A DNA stretch of 20,452 nucleotides from a virus: positions 1-20,452 of IMG/VR virus record IMGVR_UViG_3300042451_002263. One strand, given 5' to 3'. Positions 12,109 to 19,635 of this stretch are shown piece by piece. Numbering within the stretch: the stretch's first letter is position 1; the number at the start of each line of letters is the position of its first letter. The position numbers were made by a program, and so were the translations under genes. A model generated the notes under the pieces. The model saw nothing but the letters and a program-made list of their open reading frames with translations, was not told where the DNA came from and did not search any database.

Positions 12109-13860
12109 ATGTCGGGCTCCCTCCGACTATCAATCCTGATCGAAGCGATTGACCGCGCATCGCAGCCCTTGGCGAGGTTGCAGGTGCGGCTTGGTGGCAT
12201 TGCGGCAGGCATGCTGGCGGTGGGTCAGGCGGCGCAACGGCTGGGCGCGCTGACTGGCGCTGGCGTGCTGGCGGGGCAGTTGGGCAATGTTGCCGGGCGC
12301 GCGCGGGATGCGGCGGGCGCGGTGGCGGGGCTTTCGGCTAAGCTGGCGATTGGCGCGGCGGGTGGTGCGTATCTGTTTAATCAGCAATTTGTGCGCGGCG
12401 CGGCGGAGAGTGAGACCTTCCGCACGCGGCTGATTGGCTTAACCGGTAGCGTGCAGGCGGGCGGGCAGCGCTTCAATGAACTGTCGGCCACGGCTGAGCG
12501 GCTCAAATTCCCGACCAGCCAAGTGATGGAGGCCGGTCTGGCACTTGAAGCCATCAACATCCGTGGCACCGCTGCGGACAGAACCCTGAAGGCGGCAGCC
12601 GATGCTTCTGTCGCATTCGGTGTGAGTTTGGACCGCGTGATGGGCAGCTTGGCGTCCGCGAGCCGCGGTGAGATGGACCCGGTTGAGGCCTTCGGCATTC
12701 GGTCCCGTACCCAAGGCAACCGCATTATCATGCAGTGGGAAGAGCAGGGTCGCCAGATGCGCGCGACCGTAAACAAGAACAACCCAGCCGCGATTGCTGC
12801 GGTTGTCACGCGGGCCTGGGAAGGCCGCCACGGCGGCGCGGCGGAAGCAGCAAGCGATGATTGGGATGTGATGCTGCGCCAGATCGGGTCGGCATGGGAA
12901 AACTTCAAGTCAACAGTGATGGCCGCTGGCCCTTTTGAATTCCTGAAGCAGCAATTGAGGGACGTGCTGGCCTGGATTGAGCGGATGAAGACCGAAGGGC
13001 GCCTGGACCAATGGGCGCGCGATATCGGCACCAGCATCACGCGGGCCTTTACGGCGATCCGCAATTTCGTGGTCGGCACGGAAGACACGCCGGGTGCCTT
13101 TGAGCGACTATCCAATATCTTTGAGCGCGTGTCGAAGGTGCTTGGGCCGATTGTGCGATACTTCGGGGGGCTTGAAACTTTCCTTGCTGCCATAGCGCTA
13201 ACGCTTGGCAGCGGGCTGCTCGTCTCTCTCGGTTTATTGGGTAAAGCGATGATATCGCTTTCGGCTGCGCTGTTGTTGACGCCGGTAGGCTGGTTTGTGG
13301 CAGCGGCGGCATTCTTCACCGCGCTTGGTTACCTGGTTTATGAGAATTGGGATGGCATCGTAGCTGTCTGGGATAAAATCCGCGCCGCCTTCCGCGCGTT
13401 CTTTGACTCCGAGCAGATGCAGGAAGCGAAGCGGATTTTTGGCAGCCTGGGCGATTTCATCATCGATGCCTGGAATGGCGTGGGCCAGGTTTTCACGAAT
13501 ATCGGCAACGTGATTAAGGGCGTTTTTGCCGATGTCCTGACCTATTTCCAGCCCGTGCGCGACGCGCTGAGTTGGGTTGCCGATCGGCTAGGCATTGGTG
13601 GCGGCGGCGCGGCTTCCGCGCCCACACCACGCGATGCGGGCCGGGGCAATGGCCTCCGCCGCCAATCCATCTATGGCGACAATGCCCTGCCGGATGGCGC
13701 GGGCGGCGGCGTGATGCCGCCTGCCAATGACGTGCGCGTGCAGACCGGGCTTGATGTGAACATCCGCGCGCCTGAGGGCTTTGGCGTATCAGTCACGCAG
13801 CGCGGCGCCGATGATGGCATGGCGCTGAATGTGCGGCGCGGGATGTTGGCGACACCATGA
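12109..13860 (+). CDS. tail tape measure protein
   Basis: A 583-residue protein that sets tail length and is ejected during infection. The N-terminus (residues 1-30, LRLSILIEAIDRASQPLARL) resembles the start of many Mu-like tape measures. Residues 100-270 hold the tape-measure core with GGQRFNELSATAERLKFPTSQVMEAGLAL and DDWDVMLRQIGSAWENFKSTVM. Long helices (280-350) are followed by a strongly hydrophobic stretch (about 357-411, including ALTLGSGLLVSLGLLGKA and TPVGWFVAAAAFFTALGYLV), probably membrane-inserting at DNA entry. The C-terminal 100 residues are loop-rich. The length is short for the family and would predict a short tail, on the order of 0.15 nm per residue. It begins 8 bp after the long chaperone stop, and its own stop overlaps the next ATG. 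Codon use from about 12470 to 12830 and 13080 to 13400 looks less biased than in neighbours. Confidence 0.9.
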   Translation: MSGSLRLSILIEAIDRASQPLARLQVRLGGIAAGMLAVGQAAQRLGALTGAGVLAGQLGNVAGRARDAAGAVAGLSAKLAIGAAGGAYLFNQQFVRGAAESETFRTRLIGLTGSVQAGGQRFNELSATAERLKFPTSQVMEAGLALEAINIRGTAADRTLKAAADASVAFGVSLDRVMGSLASASRGEMDPVEAFGIRSRTQGNRIIMQWEEQGRQMRATVNKNNPAAIAAVVTRAWEGRHGGAAEAASDDWDVMLRQIGSAWENFKSTVMAAGPFEFLKQQLRDVLAWIERMKTEGRLDQWARDIGTSITRAFTAIRNFVVGTEDTPGAFERLSNIFERVSKVLGPIVRYFGGLETFLAAIALTLGSGLLVSLGLLGKAMISLSAALLLTPVGWFVAAAAFFTALGYLVYENWDGIVAVWDKIRAAFRAFFDSEQMQEAKRIFGSLGDFIIDAWNGVGQVFTNIGNVIKGVFADVLTYFQPVRDALSWVADRLGIGGGGAASAPTPRDAGRGNGLRRQSIYGDNALPDGAGGGVMPPANDVRVQTGLDVNIRAPEGFGVSVTQRGADDGMALNVRRGMLATP

Positions 13861-15140
13861 GCGAAGCCCTGACCAGCATCGCCGGCCTTGCCTCTGCCCT
13901 GCCTTGGGTGGGCGCCAATCTGCGGCCTGGTGCTTTGCGTGGCCTGCTGTTTTACGTGCAATCGTCGGAAGAAAATTCCACCCGGCGCTGGGTGACGCAT
14001 GAATTCCCGGGCCGGGATGAACCCTGGCATGAAGACCTTGGCGCAAAGACGCGCAGCTTCACCATCGAAGGCCTGCTGGTTGGCCCCGATGTGGTGCTGC
14101 AACGCCGCGCCTTTGCCCGCGCCGCGGCAGACCCTGAACCCGCGACGCTGCTGCACCCCTGGCTGGGGGCGATGCGCGTGGTGGTGCTGGATTGCCGCAT
14201 CACGGATGATGTGAACCAGGCGCGCGTGGCGCGGGTTTCGCTGCGGGTAGAGAAGGCCGGCACCAAGCCCGCGCCGGTGATCGGGCTTGATAGCCTGGGC
14301 GAAGTGCTGGATGAGGCTGACCGGCTGCTGACTGCCGCGCAATCCATCTATGCCGAATATCGCTTCATGCGCGCGGCGGCGGATTTCATTGTGCAAAGCT
14401 TCAAGGCCAGCGTGCTTGGCATTGCCGGCGCCATTGAAGGCGCGCTTTCCAATGCTGGGCTGGTGGGCGGCGCGGCAAGCAGTGTTTCCGCGCTTTCGAC
14501 CATAAATGATGCGGCGATTGTTTCCGATACGGCAGTGCCGCTGGCGGTGGCCAGCGCGGCGCGGGATGTATCCGCGCTGGCGGGTGGGCGTGCGGCACTG
14601 ACCAAGGGCGCGGATGCTGCGCCGCAGGCTGCCTTTGCCGCGCTGGATGCATTGAATGCCCAAGAATTGGTGAAGGCGCCCACAGCCCCCGCCACAACGC
14701 CCGCGCGCCAGCAATTGGTGGCGGCGAATGAAGGCCTGGGCGTGCTGGCGGCGGCGATGTTTGCCGGCGAATTCGCCCGCGCCGCAGCTGCTGTGCCCTG
14801 GGCATCGCGCGATGATGCCATGGCTGCGCGGGACAAGGTTGCCGATGCGCTGGCGGCGGCGGCGGACCGCGTGGCGGCGGCGGGCTGGGATGCGGTGTGG
14901 CAGCGCCTGGTGGCGCTCCGTGCCGCCAGTGCCGCCGACCTGGCTGAGCGTGCAGCGCCGCTGCCGCGCATCAAGCGGCTTGAATTACCGGGCGTGATGC
15001 CTGCCTCGTTGATCGCGTATCGGCTGGATGGCGATAGCCTGTCCGATGTGTTTGGCCGTGGTGCTGCCTTGGCCGCGCGCAACCGCGTGCGCCATCCGGG
15101 CTTCGTGCCTGCGGCTCAGCCGATTGAGGTGCTGGTATGA
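13857..15140 (+). CDS. DNA circularisation N-terminal domain protein (Mu gpN/gp43-like)
   Basis: A 427-residue tail/baseplate protein. The N-terminal 140 residues carry the family pattern: ANLRPGALRGLLFYVQSSEENSTRRWVTHEFPGRDEPWHEDLGAKTRSF-type segments (about 20-70), EGLLVGPDVVLQRRAFARAA and LLHPWLGAMRVVVLDCRITDD. The old family name refers to DNA circularisation, but in Mu N is a tail structural gene. The remainder (150-427) is alanine-rich and helical (runs such as AAADRVAAAGWDAVWQRLVALRAASAADLAE) and ends with NRVRHPGFVPAAQPIEVLV, as is typical. ATGA overlaps join it to both neighbours. The part beyond residue 150 has no recognisable domain. Confidence 0.88.
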   Translation: MSEALTSIAGLASALPWVGANLRPGALRGLLFYVQSSEENSTRRWVTHEFPGRDEPWHEDLGAKTRSFTIEGLLVGPDVVLQRRAFARAAADPEPATLLHPWLGAMRVVVLDCRITDDVNQARVARVSLRVEKAGTKPAPVIGLDSLGEVLDEADRLLTAAQSIYAEYRFMRAAADFIVQSFKASVLGIAGAIEGALSNAGLVGGAASSVSALSTINDAAIVSDTAVPLAVASAARDVSALAGGRAALTKGADAAPQAAFAALDALNAQELVKAPTAPATTPARQQLVAANEGLGVLAAAMFAGEFARAAAAVPWASRDDAMAARDKVADALAAAADRVAAAGWDAVWQRLVALRAASAADLAERAAPLPRIKRLELPGVMPASLIAYRLDGDSLSDVFGRGAALAARNRVRHPGFVPAAQPIEVLV

Positions 15141-16279
15141 GCGCCGCGATTGCCGCCACCGTGGAACTGACCGTGGATGGCCTGACCTATCGCGGTTGGC
15201 GTTCGATGAAATGCAGCCTTGGCCTGGATGCGGCAGCGGCGGAGATCAGCATCGAGATGGCGGAACGCTGGGCCGGTGCGGAAGATGCCGCGCAGATCGC
15301 GCGCAGCATCCGCCCCGGTGCGGCATTCACCCTCACGCTGGAAGGTGAAGCCGTGGTCGAAGGCTTCCTGGATGCGCTGGAAGTCGCCTACGACGCCACG
15401 AACCACACGCTGACGGTGCGTGGCCGCGAACGCACGGCGGATCTGGTGGATTGCGCGGCGACCGTGGATGGCCCTTACGAATGGGCCAATATCGGCCTGG
15501 AAGAAGCCGCGCGGCGCATCGCGGAACCTTATGGCATCAGGGTGCGCGCGGAAGCGGACCTGGGCAAAGCCTTCCCGCGCTTTTCCATCCAGCCCGGCGA
15601 AGCGGCCTGGGAAGCCATTGCCCGCGCAGCACGCGAACGCGCGGTGATCGCGACCGGCGATGGCCTTGGCACGCTGATCCTGACCCGCGCGGGCGAAGGT
15701 GGTGAAGCCGCCGGGGCGCTGCGCTTGGGCGGTAAGGATGGCAATATCCTGCGCGCCAATGGCAGTTTTGATGTCGCGGAACGGCATGATGTGGTTGTGG
15801 TGCGCGGCCAGGCGCAGGGCGAAACTGAAGCCAGCCAGGGCGAAGCGCGCGCCAGTGATGAAGACATTATCCGCCACCGCCCGAAGGTGATTTTGGCCGA
15901 AGCGCAGGGCGAAGGCGTGACTTTCCAGGACCGCGCGGCGCATGAAGTGCGCGTGGCTGCCGGGAAGTCTCGGCGCGTGCGCTACACCGTGCCGGGCTGG
16001 CGCGGTTCTTCGGGAAATCTGTGGCTGCCCAATACAAAGGTGTGGGTCGAAGACGCCTTCCTGGAATTGAAGCGCGAATTGCTGATTTCGAACGTGACGT
16101 TCAGCCTGACGGAACAGGGCACCGTGACGGAATTGCAGGTCGCGCCGCTGGATGCCTATGCCCTGCTGCCCGAACCCGGCAAGGGCGGCGGCGGCGGTGG
16201 CGGCGAAAGCGGGCCGTTCGAGACGAAGATCGAGACCCGCGAGAATGATCGTGACGCCTGGAAGCGGGTGGCCGAATGA
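15137..16279 (+). CDS. baseplate hub protein (Mu gpP/gp44-like, late-control D type)
   Basis: A 380-residue protein of the gp27/gpD-like hub class, a trimer that joins tail tube and spike. It shows TVELTVDGLTYRGWRSMKCSLGLDAAAAEISIEMAERW near the start, VVEGFLDALEVAYDATNHTLTVRGRERTADLVDCA (about 73-107), and PYEWANIGLEEAARRIAEPYGI (113-134), all typical of Mu P. Later it has the conserved GKSRRVRYTVPGWRGSSGNLW element (275-295). The tail of the protein has an unusual run of seven glycines (346-352) before a charged C-terminus. Overlaps by ATGA with gp43 and with the spike gene indicate one translation unit of baseplate proteins. Confidence 0.92.
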   Translation: MSAAIAATVELTVDGLTYRGWRSMKCSLGLDAAAAEISIEMAERWAGAEDAAQIARSIRPGAAFTLTLEGEAVVEGFLDALEVAYDATNHTLTVRGRERTADLVDCAATVDGPYEWANIGLEEAARRIAEPYGIRVRAEADLGKAFPRFSIQPGEAAWEAIARAARERAVIATGDGLGTLILTRAGEGGEAAGALRLGGKDGNILRANGSFDVAERHDVVVVRGQAQGETEASQGEARASDEDIIRHRPKVILAEAQGEGVTFQDRAAHEVRVAAGKSRRVRYTVPGWRGSSGNLWLPNTKVWVEDAFLELKRELLISNVTFSLTEQGTVTELQVAPLDAYALLPEPGKGGGGGGGESGPFETKIETRENDRDAWKRVAE

Positions 16280-16845
16280 CGCTGGATGATATGAAGCGCT
16301 TCATCGCCCCCCTGCAACGCCGCGTGATGCTGGCCATTGGCCGTGGCACGCTTGGCCCGGTGAATGATGCTGATGGCTTGCAGCGTAGCCAGGTGACGCT
16401 GCTGGCGGGCGAAGTGCGGGACAATGTGGAACGCATCCAGCAGTACGGGATTTCCGCCGTGCCGCTGCCTGGGGCGAATGTGCTTGTGGTGTGCGTGGGC
16501 GGCAACCGCGACCATCCGGTGATCATTGGTGTGGATGATCAGCGCCACCGCCCAACCGGGCTGCAACCCGGCGATGTCTGCATTTATTCGTATCAGACCG
16601 GCCATAAAATCCTTCTGAAGGCGGACCGGAAGATCGAAATTGAGGGTGATGAAATCACCATCAAGGCGGACACTAAGATCACGCTGGAAGGGCCTTTGGT
16701 GGAAGTGACCGGCGCCTTGGATGTGAATGGCGATATCCGCGACCGCGCCGCTTCCGGTGGCATGTCCATGAATGGGATGCGCGCGGATTACAATAGCCAC
16801 ACCCATGGCGGGGGGCCGGGCGCCAGCCCGCCCATGGCGCCATGA
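16276..16845 (+). CDS. baseplate spike (Mu gp45-like, gpV family)
   Basis: A 189-residue protein that forms the trimeric central needle of the contractile tail and punctures the outer membrane. The N-terminal OB-fold part (about 15-110) carries GRGTLGPVNDADGLQRSQVTLLAGEVRDNVERIQQYG-type sequence and GGNRDHPVIIGVDDQRHRP. The C-terminal beta-helix shows alternating short strands (KIEIEGDEITIKADTKITLEG, about 119-139). It ends with DYNSHTHGGGPGASPPMAP, in which H175 and H177 form the H-x-H motif that coordinates iron at the spike tip in P2 gpV and relatives. Length and order are normal for Mu gp45. ATGA overlaps join it to the genes on both sides. Confidence 0.93.
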   Translation: MTLDDMKRFIAPLQRRVMLAIGRGTLGPVNDADGLQRSQVTLLAGEVRDNVERIQQYGISAVPLPGANVLVVCVGGNRDHPVIIGVDDQRHRPTGLQPGDVCIYSYQTGHKILLKADRKIEIEGDEITIKADTKITLEGPLVEVTGALDVNGDIRDRAASGGMSMNGMRADYNSHTHGGGPGASPPMAP

Positions 16846-17264
16846 TCGCGCTGGAATGGAATGGCACCGTGGGTGCGGCGGATTTGGCGCTGGCCGAAAC
16901 CGGCGCGCTGGCCAATGAAGCCGCGCTGCAAACCGCCGTGGTGCTTTCGCTTTTCACCGATGCCCGCGCGCGGCCTGATGATGGTGCTGAGGGCGACAGG
17001 CGCGGCTGGCTGGGTGATGCCTTTGCCCCGGAAGACCGCTACGGGTCGCGGCTGTGGCTGCTGAAGCGCGAAAAGCAAACCGAAGAAACCCGCCGCCGCG
17101 CCGAAGACTACGCCAATGAAGCGCTGGCCTGGTTGGTGGATGCCGCGCTGGCCACCGATGTGGCGGTGACCGCCGAATGGGTGGCGCGCGGCGTGCTTGG
17201 CCTGGCGGTGCGGATCGCCACACCAAGCGGCATTGAAACCAGCCAATTCACAATGAGGCTCTGA
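16842..17264 (+). CDS. baseplate wedge/assembly protein (Mu gp46-like)
   Basis: A 140-residue member of the gp46 family (related to P2 W and T4 gp25), which nucleates sheath assembly on the baseplate. Signature segments are LQTAVVLSLFTDARARPDD, DRRGWLGDAFAPEDRYGSRLWLLKREKQTEETRRRAEDYANEALAWL, and VTAEWVARGVLGLAVRIATP. It begins by ATGA overlap with the spike gene and stops 2 bp before the next. No truncation or anomaly is visible. Confidence 0.93.
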   Translation: MIALEWNGTVGAADLALAETGALANEAALQTAVVLSLFTDARARPDDGAEGDRRGWLGDAFAPEDRYGSRLWLLKREKQTEETRRRAEDYANEALAWLVDAALATDVAVTAEWVARGVLGLAVRIATPSGIETSQFTMRL

Positions 17265-17266
17265 TC

Positions 17267-18316
17267 ATGCCCTTTGCCCGCCCTTCACCTGCTGAAATTC
17301 GCAACCGCATGGGCGCCGAAATTGCGGTGGCGCTGCCCGGTGCGGATGCGCGGCTGCGGCGCAGCATGGAAGACGTGCTGGTGCGCGCCATCGCCATCGC
17401 CAGCCATGAATTGCACAGCCACATTGAATGGGCCGCGCTGCAAATTCTGCCCGATACGGCGGAAGATGAAGTGCTGGCCCGCCACGCGGCCATTTGGGGC
17501 ATCACGCGGATTGTCGCCACGGCGGCATTGGGCAGCGTTACCTTCACCGGCACGCCGGGTGCCATTGTGCCGGCGGGCACTGAGCTGCGGCGGAATGATG
17601 ATGCGCGGTTTCTGCTGGCGGCGGATGTGACCATCGCCGGCGGCGGCAGCGGCGCGGGCAATGTGGTGGCGCGTGTGGCGGGCGCGGCTGGCAATAGCCA
17701 GGCCGGGATCAGCCTGGCTCTGGTGGCGCCGGTGGCGGGCATTGCGCCCAGCGCGACCGTGGCGGCGGGTGGCCTGGCTGCTGGCGCCGATGCGGAAAGC
17801 GACGCGGCGCTGCGCGCGCGCTTGCTTCAGCGTATTCAATCTCCGCCCGCGGGCGGTGCCAGCAATGACTATGTGACCTGGGCGCTGGCCGTGGCCGGGG
17901 TGGAACGCGTTTGGGTTTATCCGAATTGGCTGGGCGCCGGCACGGTTGGCGTGGCCTTTGTGACCACCGGCGGCGCCATTCCCGCCGCGCCCTTGGTCGC
18001 AGCCGTGCAGGCCGCGTTGAACCTGCGCCGCCCAGTGACGGCTGCGGTGACGGTGTTTGCCCCCGCGACGCAGGCCGTGGCGCTGACGATTGACCTGGCG
18101 GTGGATACCGCTGCCATCCGCGAAGCGGTGCTGGCCGAATTGGCTGATTTCTTTGTGCGGGAAGCGCAGCCGGGCGGCACCATCCGCGTATCGCGCATTT
18201 CTGCCGCCATCAGCGGCGCGCTGGGGGAAGTGGCGCATCTGCTGGTGGCACCCTCCGCCGATATCACCCTGCCTGCGGGCACCATTGCGGTGCTGGGCAC
18301 CGTGACTTGGGCCTGA
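17267..18316 (+). CDS. baseplate J-like protein (Mu gp47-like)
   Basis: A 349-residue baseplate wedge component of the J/gp47 family. The N-terminal region has FARPSPAEIRNRMGAEI and RRSMEDVLVRAIAIASHELH. A central Ig-like or beta-rich section runs through GSVTFTGTPGAIVPAGTEL (89-107) and an alanine/glycine-rich stretch. The family hallmark DAESDAALRARLLQRIQSPPAGG (175-197) is followed by NDYVTWALAVAGVERVWVYPNWLGAGTVGVAFV (200-232). The C-terminal part ends with ISAAISGALGEVAHLLVAPSADITLPAGTIAVLG. Length is normal. It sits 2 bp from gp46 and 3 bp from the next gene. The wedge connects hub and fibres and changes conformation to trigger contraction. Confidence 0.94.
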   Translation: MPFARPSPAEIRNRMGAEIAVALPGADARLRRSMEDVLVRAIAIASHELHSHIEWAALQILPDTAEDEVLARHAAIWGITRIVATAALGSVTFTGTPGAIVPAGTELRRNDDARFLLAADVTIAGGGSGAGNVVARVAGAAGNSQAGISLALVAPVAGIAPSATVAAGGLAAGADAESDAALRARLLQRIQSPPAGGASNDYVTWALAVAGVERVWVYPNWLGAGTVGVAFVTTGGAIPAAPLVAAVQAALNLRRPVTAAVTVFAPATQAVALTIDLAVDTAAIREAVLAELADFFVREAQPGGTIRVSRISAAISGALGEVAHLLVAPSADITLPAGTIAVLGTVTWA

Positions 18317-18319
18317 CGC

Positions 18320-19624
18320 ATGGACGCCAGCGCCTATCTTTCGCAACTTCTGGGCCTGCTGCCGCCCGGTGATGCGCTGCCGCGTGAACCTGGTTCCCGC
18401 GTGGAACGGCTGCTGACGGTGCCGGCGGCGGAATTGGCGCGTGTGGATGGCCGCGTGGAAGCGCTGCTGCTGGAAAGTGACCCGGCGCGGACCACGGAAA
18501 TGCTGGCGGATTGGGAACGTGCCCTGGGCCTGCCCGATGAATGCTACCCGAATGAGAAATTCAGCCGCGCCAGCCGCGCCTGGTACTTCGATGGCGCGGG
18601 CGTGTTGCGGGAAGCGGCGGTGGATGAACCGCGTTATTTGTTTGATGGCGCGGGCCAGCGCACCGAAGCGGTGTTGGTGGAAGCGGCGGCGACGAATTTT
18701 CTGCCGAATTCGCGCGCTGGTGGCGCGGTGGTGGGCACGCCGGGGGCGCTGCCGACCGGCTTCACCGTATCTGGCGCGCCGCTGGCGCTGGCGCAGGTCG
18801 GCTTCGTTGGCGCTGAAGATGGCCTGCCCTGTGTGGAGCTTCGCATCGCGGGCACGCTGGGTGCCGCGGGTGATCTGGACATTGCCTTCACGACCACCAC
18901 CGCGACACCTGCCGTGCTGAATGATGTTTTCACCGGCAGCTTCTTCTGGCGCCTGATCAGCGGCACCAACCCGACCAATTGGCGCATGCGGTTTGAGGAA
19001 CATTCCAGCGGCGGCGCCCTGCTTGTGGGCAGCCAGGTTGATCTTTCGCCGGCGACAAATGCCGCGCTGCGCGGGCAGCGCGCCAGCAGCGCTTACACGG
19101 TGGCCAATGCGTCCGCCGCCTTCCTGCGCCATGTGATGCGGCTGCGCTTTGCCGCCGGCGCGGTGAATGCCACGCTGCGCCTGGCTGTGCCGCAATTGGA
19201 ACGCGGTGCGGTTGCCACCAGCCCCATTCTGAACCCGGTTGGCGCGCCCGCTGCCACCACCCGCGCGGCGGATCAGCGCTATGTGGCGACCGTTGCGGAA
19301 CGCCGCGCGCGGGTGCTGGCGCGCTTGATTGAACGGTTCGAGCCCACGCCCACGGCCATTATTGGCCTGGCGGCGCGCTTGGGTGATGCCGTCACGCTCA
19401 CGGAATTCAGCCCGCATGATTGCGAAGATGCCTGCGAAGCGCCGCTGCTGGATGAAGCCTGGGCACATGCCTTTCAGGTTTCGGGTGCTTCTTCCCTGGT
19501 GGTGGAATTCACCTGCGAAGATGGCTGCGAAACACCCCTGAACCAATGGCGGACCGGCGCATACGAATGCGCCATCCGCCGCTTTGCGCCGGCGCATACC
19601 GTGCCGATTTTCAGCTATGCATAA
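18320..19624 (+). CDS. gp48-like baseplate protein (DUF2313) with inserted jelly-roll-type module
   Basis: A 434-residue protein, about twice the usual size of the Mu gp48/DUF2313 family (near 190-210). Residues 1-76 are the normal start: SQLLGLLPPGDALPREPGSRVERLL, EALLLESDPARTTEMLADWERALGLPDEC. Residues 320-434 are the normal end: ERRARVLARLIERFEPTPTAI, TEFSPHDCEDACEAPLL, ECAIRRFAPAHTVPIFSY. Between them, about 79-318, is a foreign module starting FSRASRAWYFDGAGVLREAA and LVEAAATNFLPNS and ending VPQLERGAVATSPI and AATTRAADQ. That layout is the common beta-sandwich (carbohydrate-binding-like) module of phage tail fibres. The end region also has twin C-E-D-x-C-E motifs (C368/C372 and C399/C403). 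The insert may extend receptor binding at the baseplate; this is inference. Confidence 0.88.
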   Translation: MDASAYLSQLLGLLPPGDALPREPGSRVERLLTVPAAELARVDGRVEALLLESDPARTTEMLADWERALGLPDECYPNEKFSRASRAWYFDGAGVLREAAVDEPRYLFDGAGQRTEAVLVEAAATNFLPNSRAGGAVVGTPGALPTGFTVSGAPLALAQVGFVGAEDGLPCVELRIAGTLGAAGDLDIAFTTTTATPAVLNDVFTGSFFWRLISGTNPTNWRMRFEEHSSGGALLVGSQVDLSPATNAALRGQRASSAYTVANASAAFLRHVMRLRFAAGAVNATLRLAVPQLERGAVATSPILNPVGAPAATTRAADQRYVATVAERRARVLARLIERFEPTPTAIIGLAARLGDAVTLTEFSPHDCEDACEAPLLDEAWAHAFQVSGASSLVVEFTCEDGCETPLNQWRTGAYECAIRRFAPAHTVPIFSYA

Positions 19625-19635
19625 GGAGAAAGCGC

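Noticed and set aside
17285-19597. Antisense open frame of about 770 codons opposite gp47 and gp48
   Set aside because: Both sense genes are clear family matches; the open antisense frame arises because GC-rich codon use rarely yields stop codons on the opposite strand. The translation is arginine/histidine/glycine-rich and has no recognisable motif.
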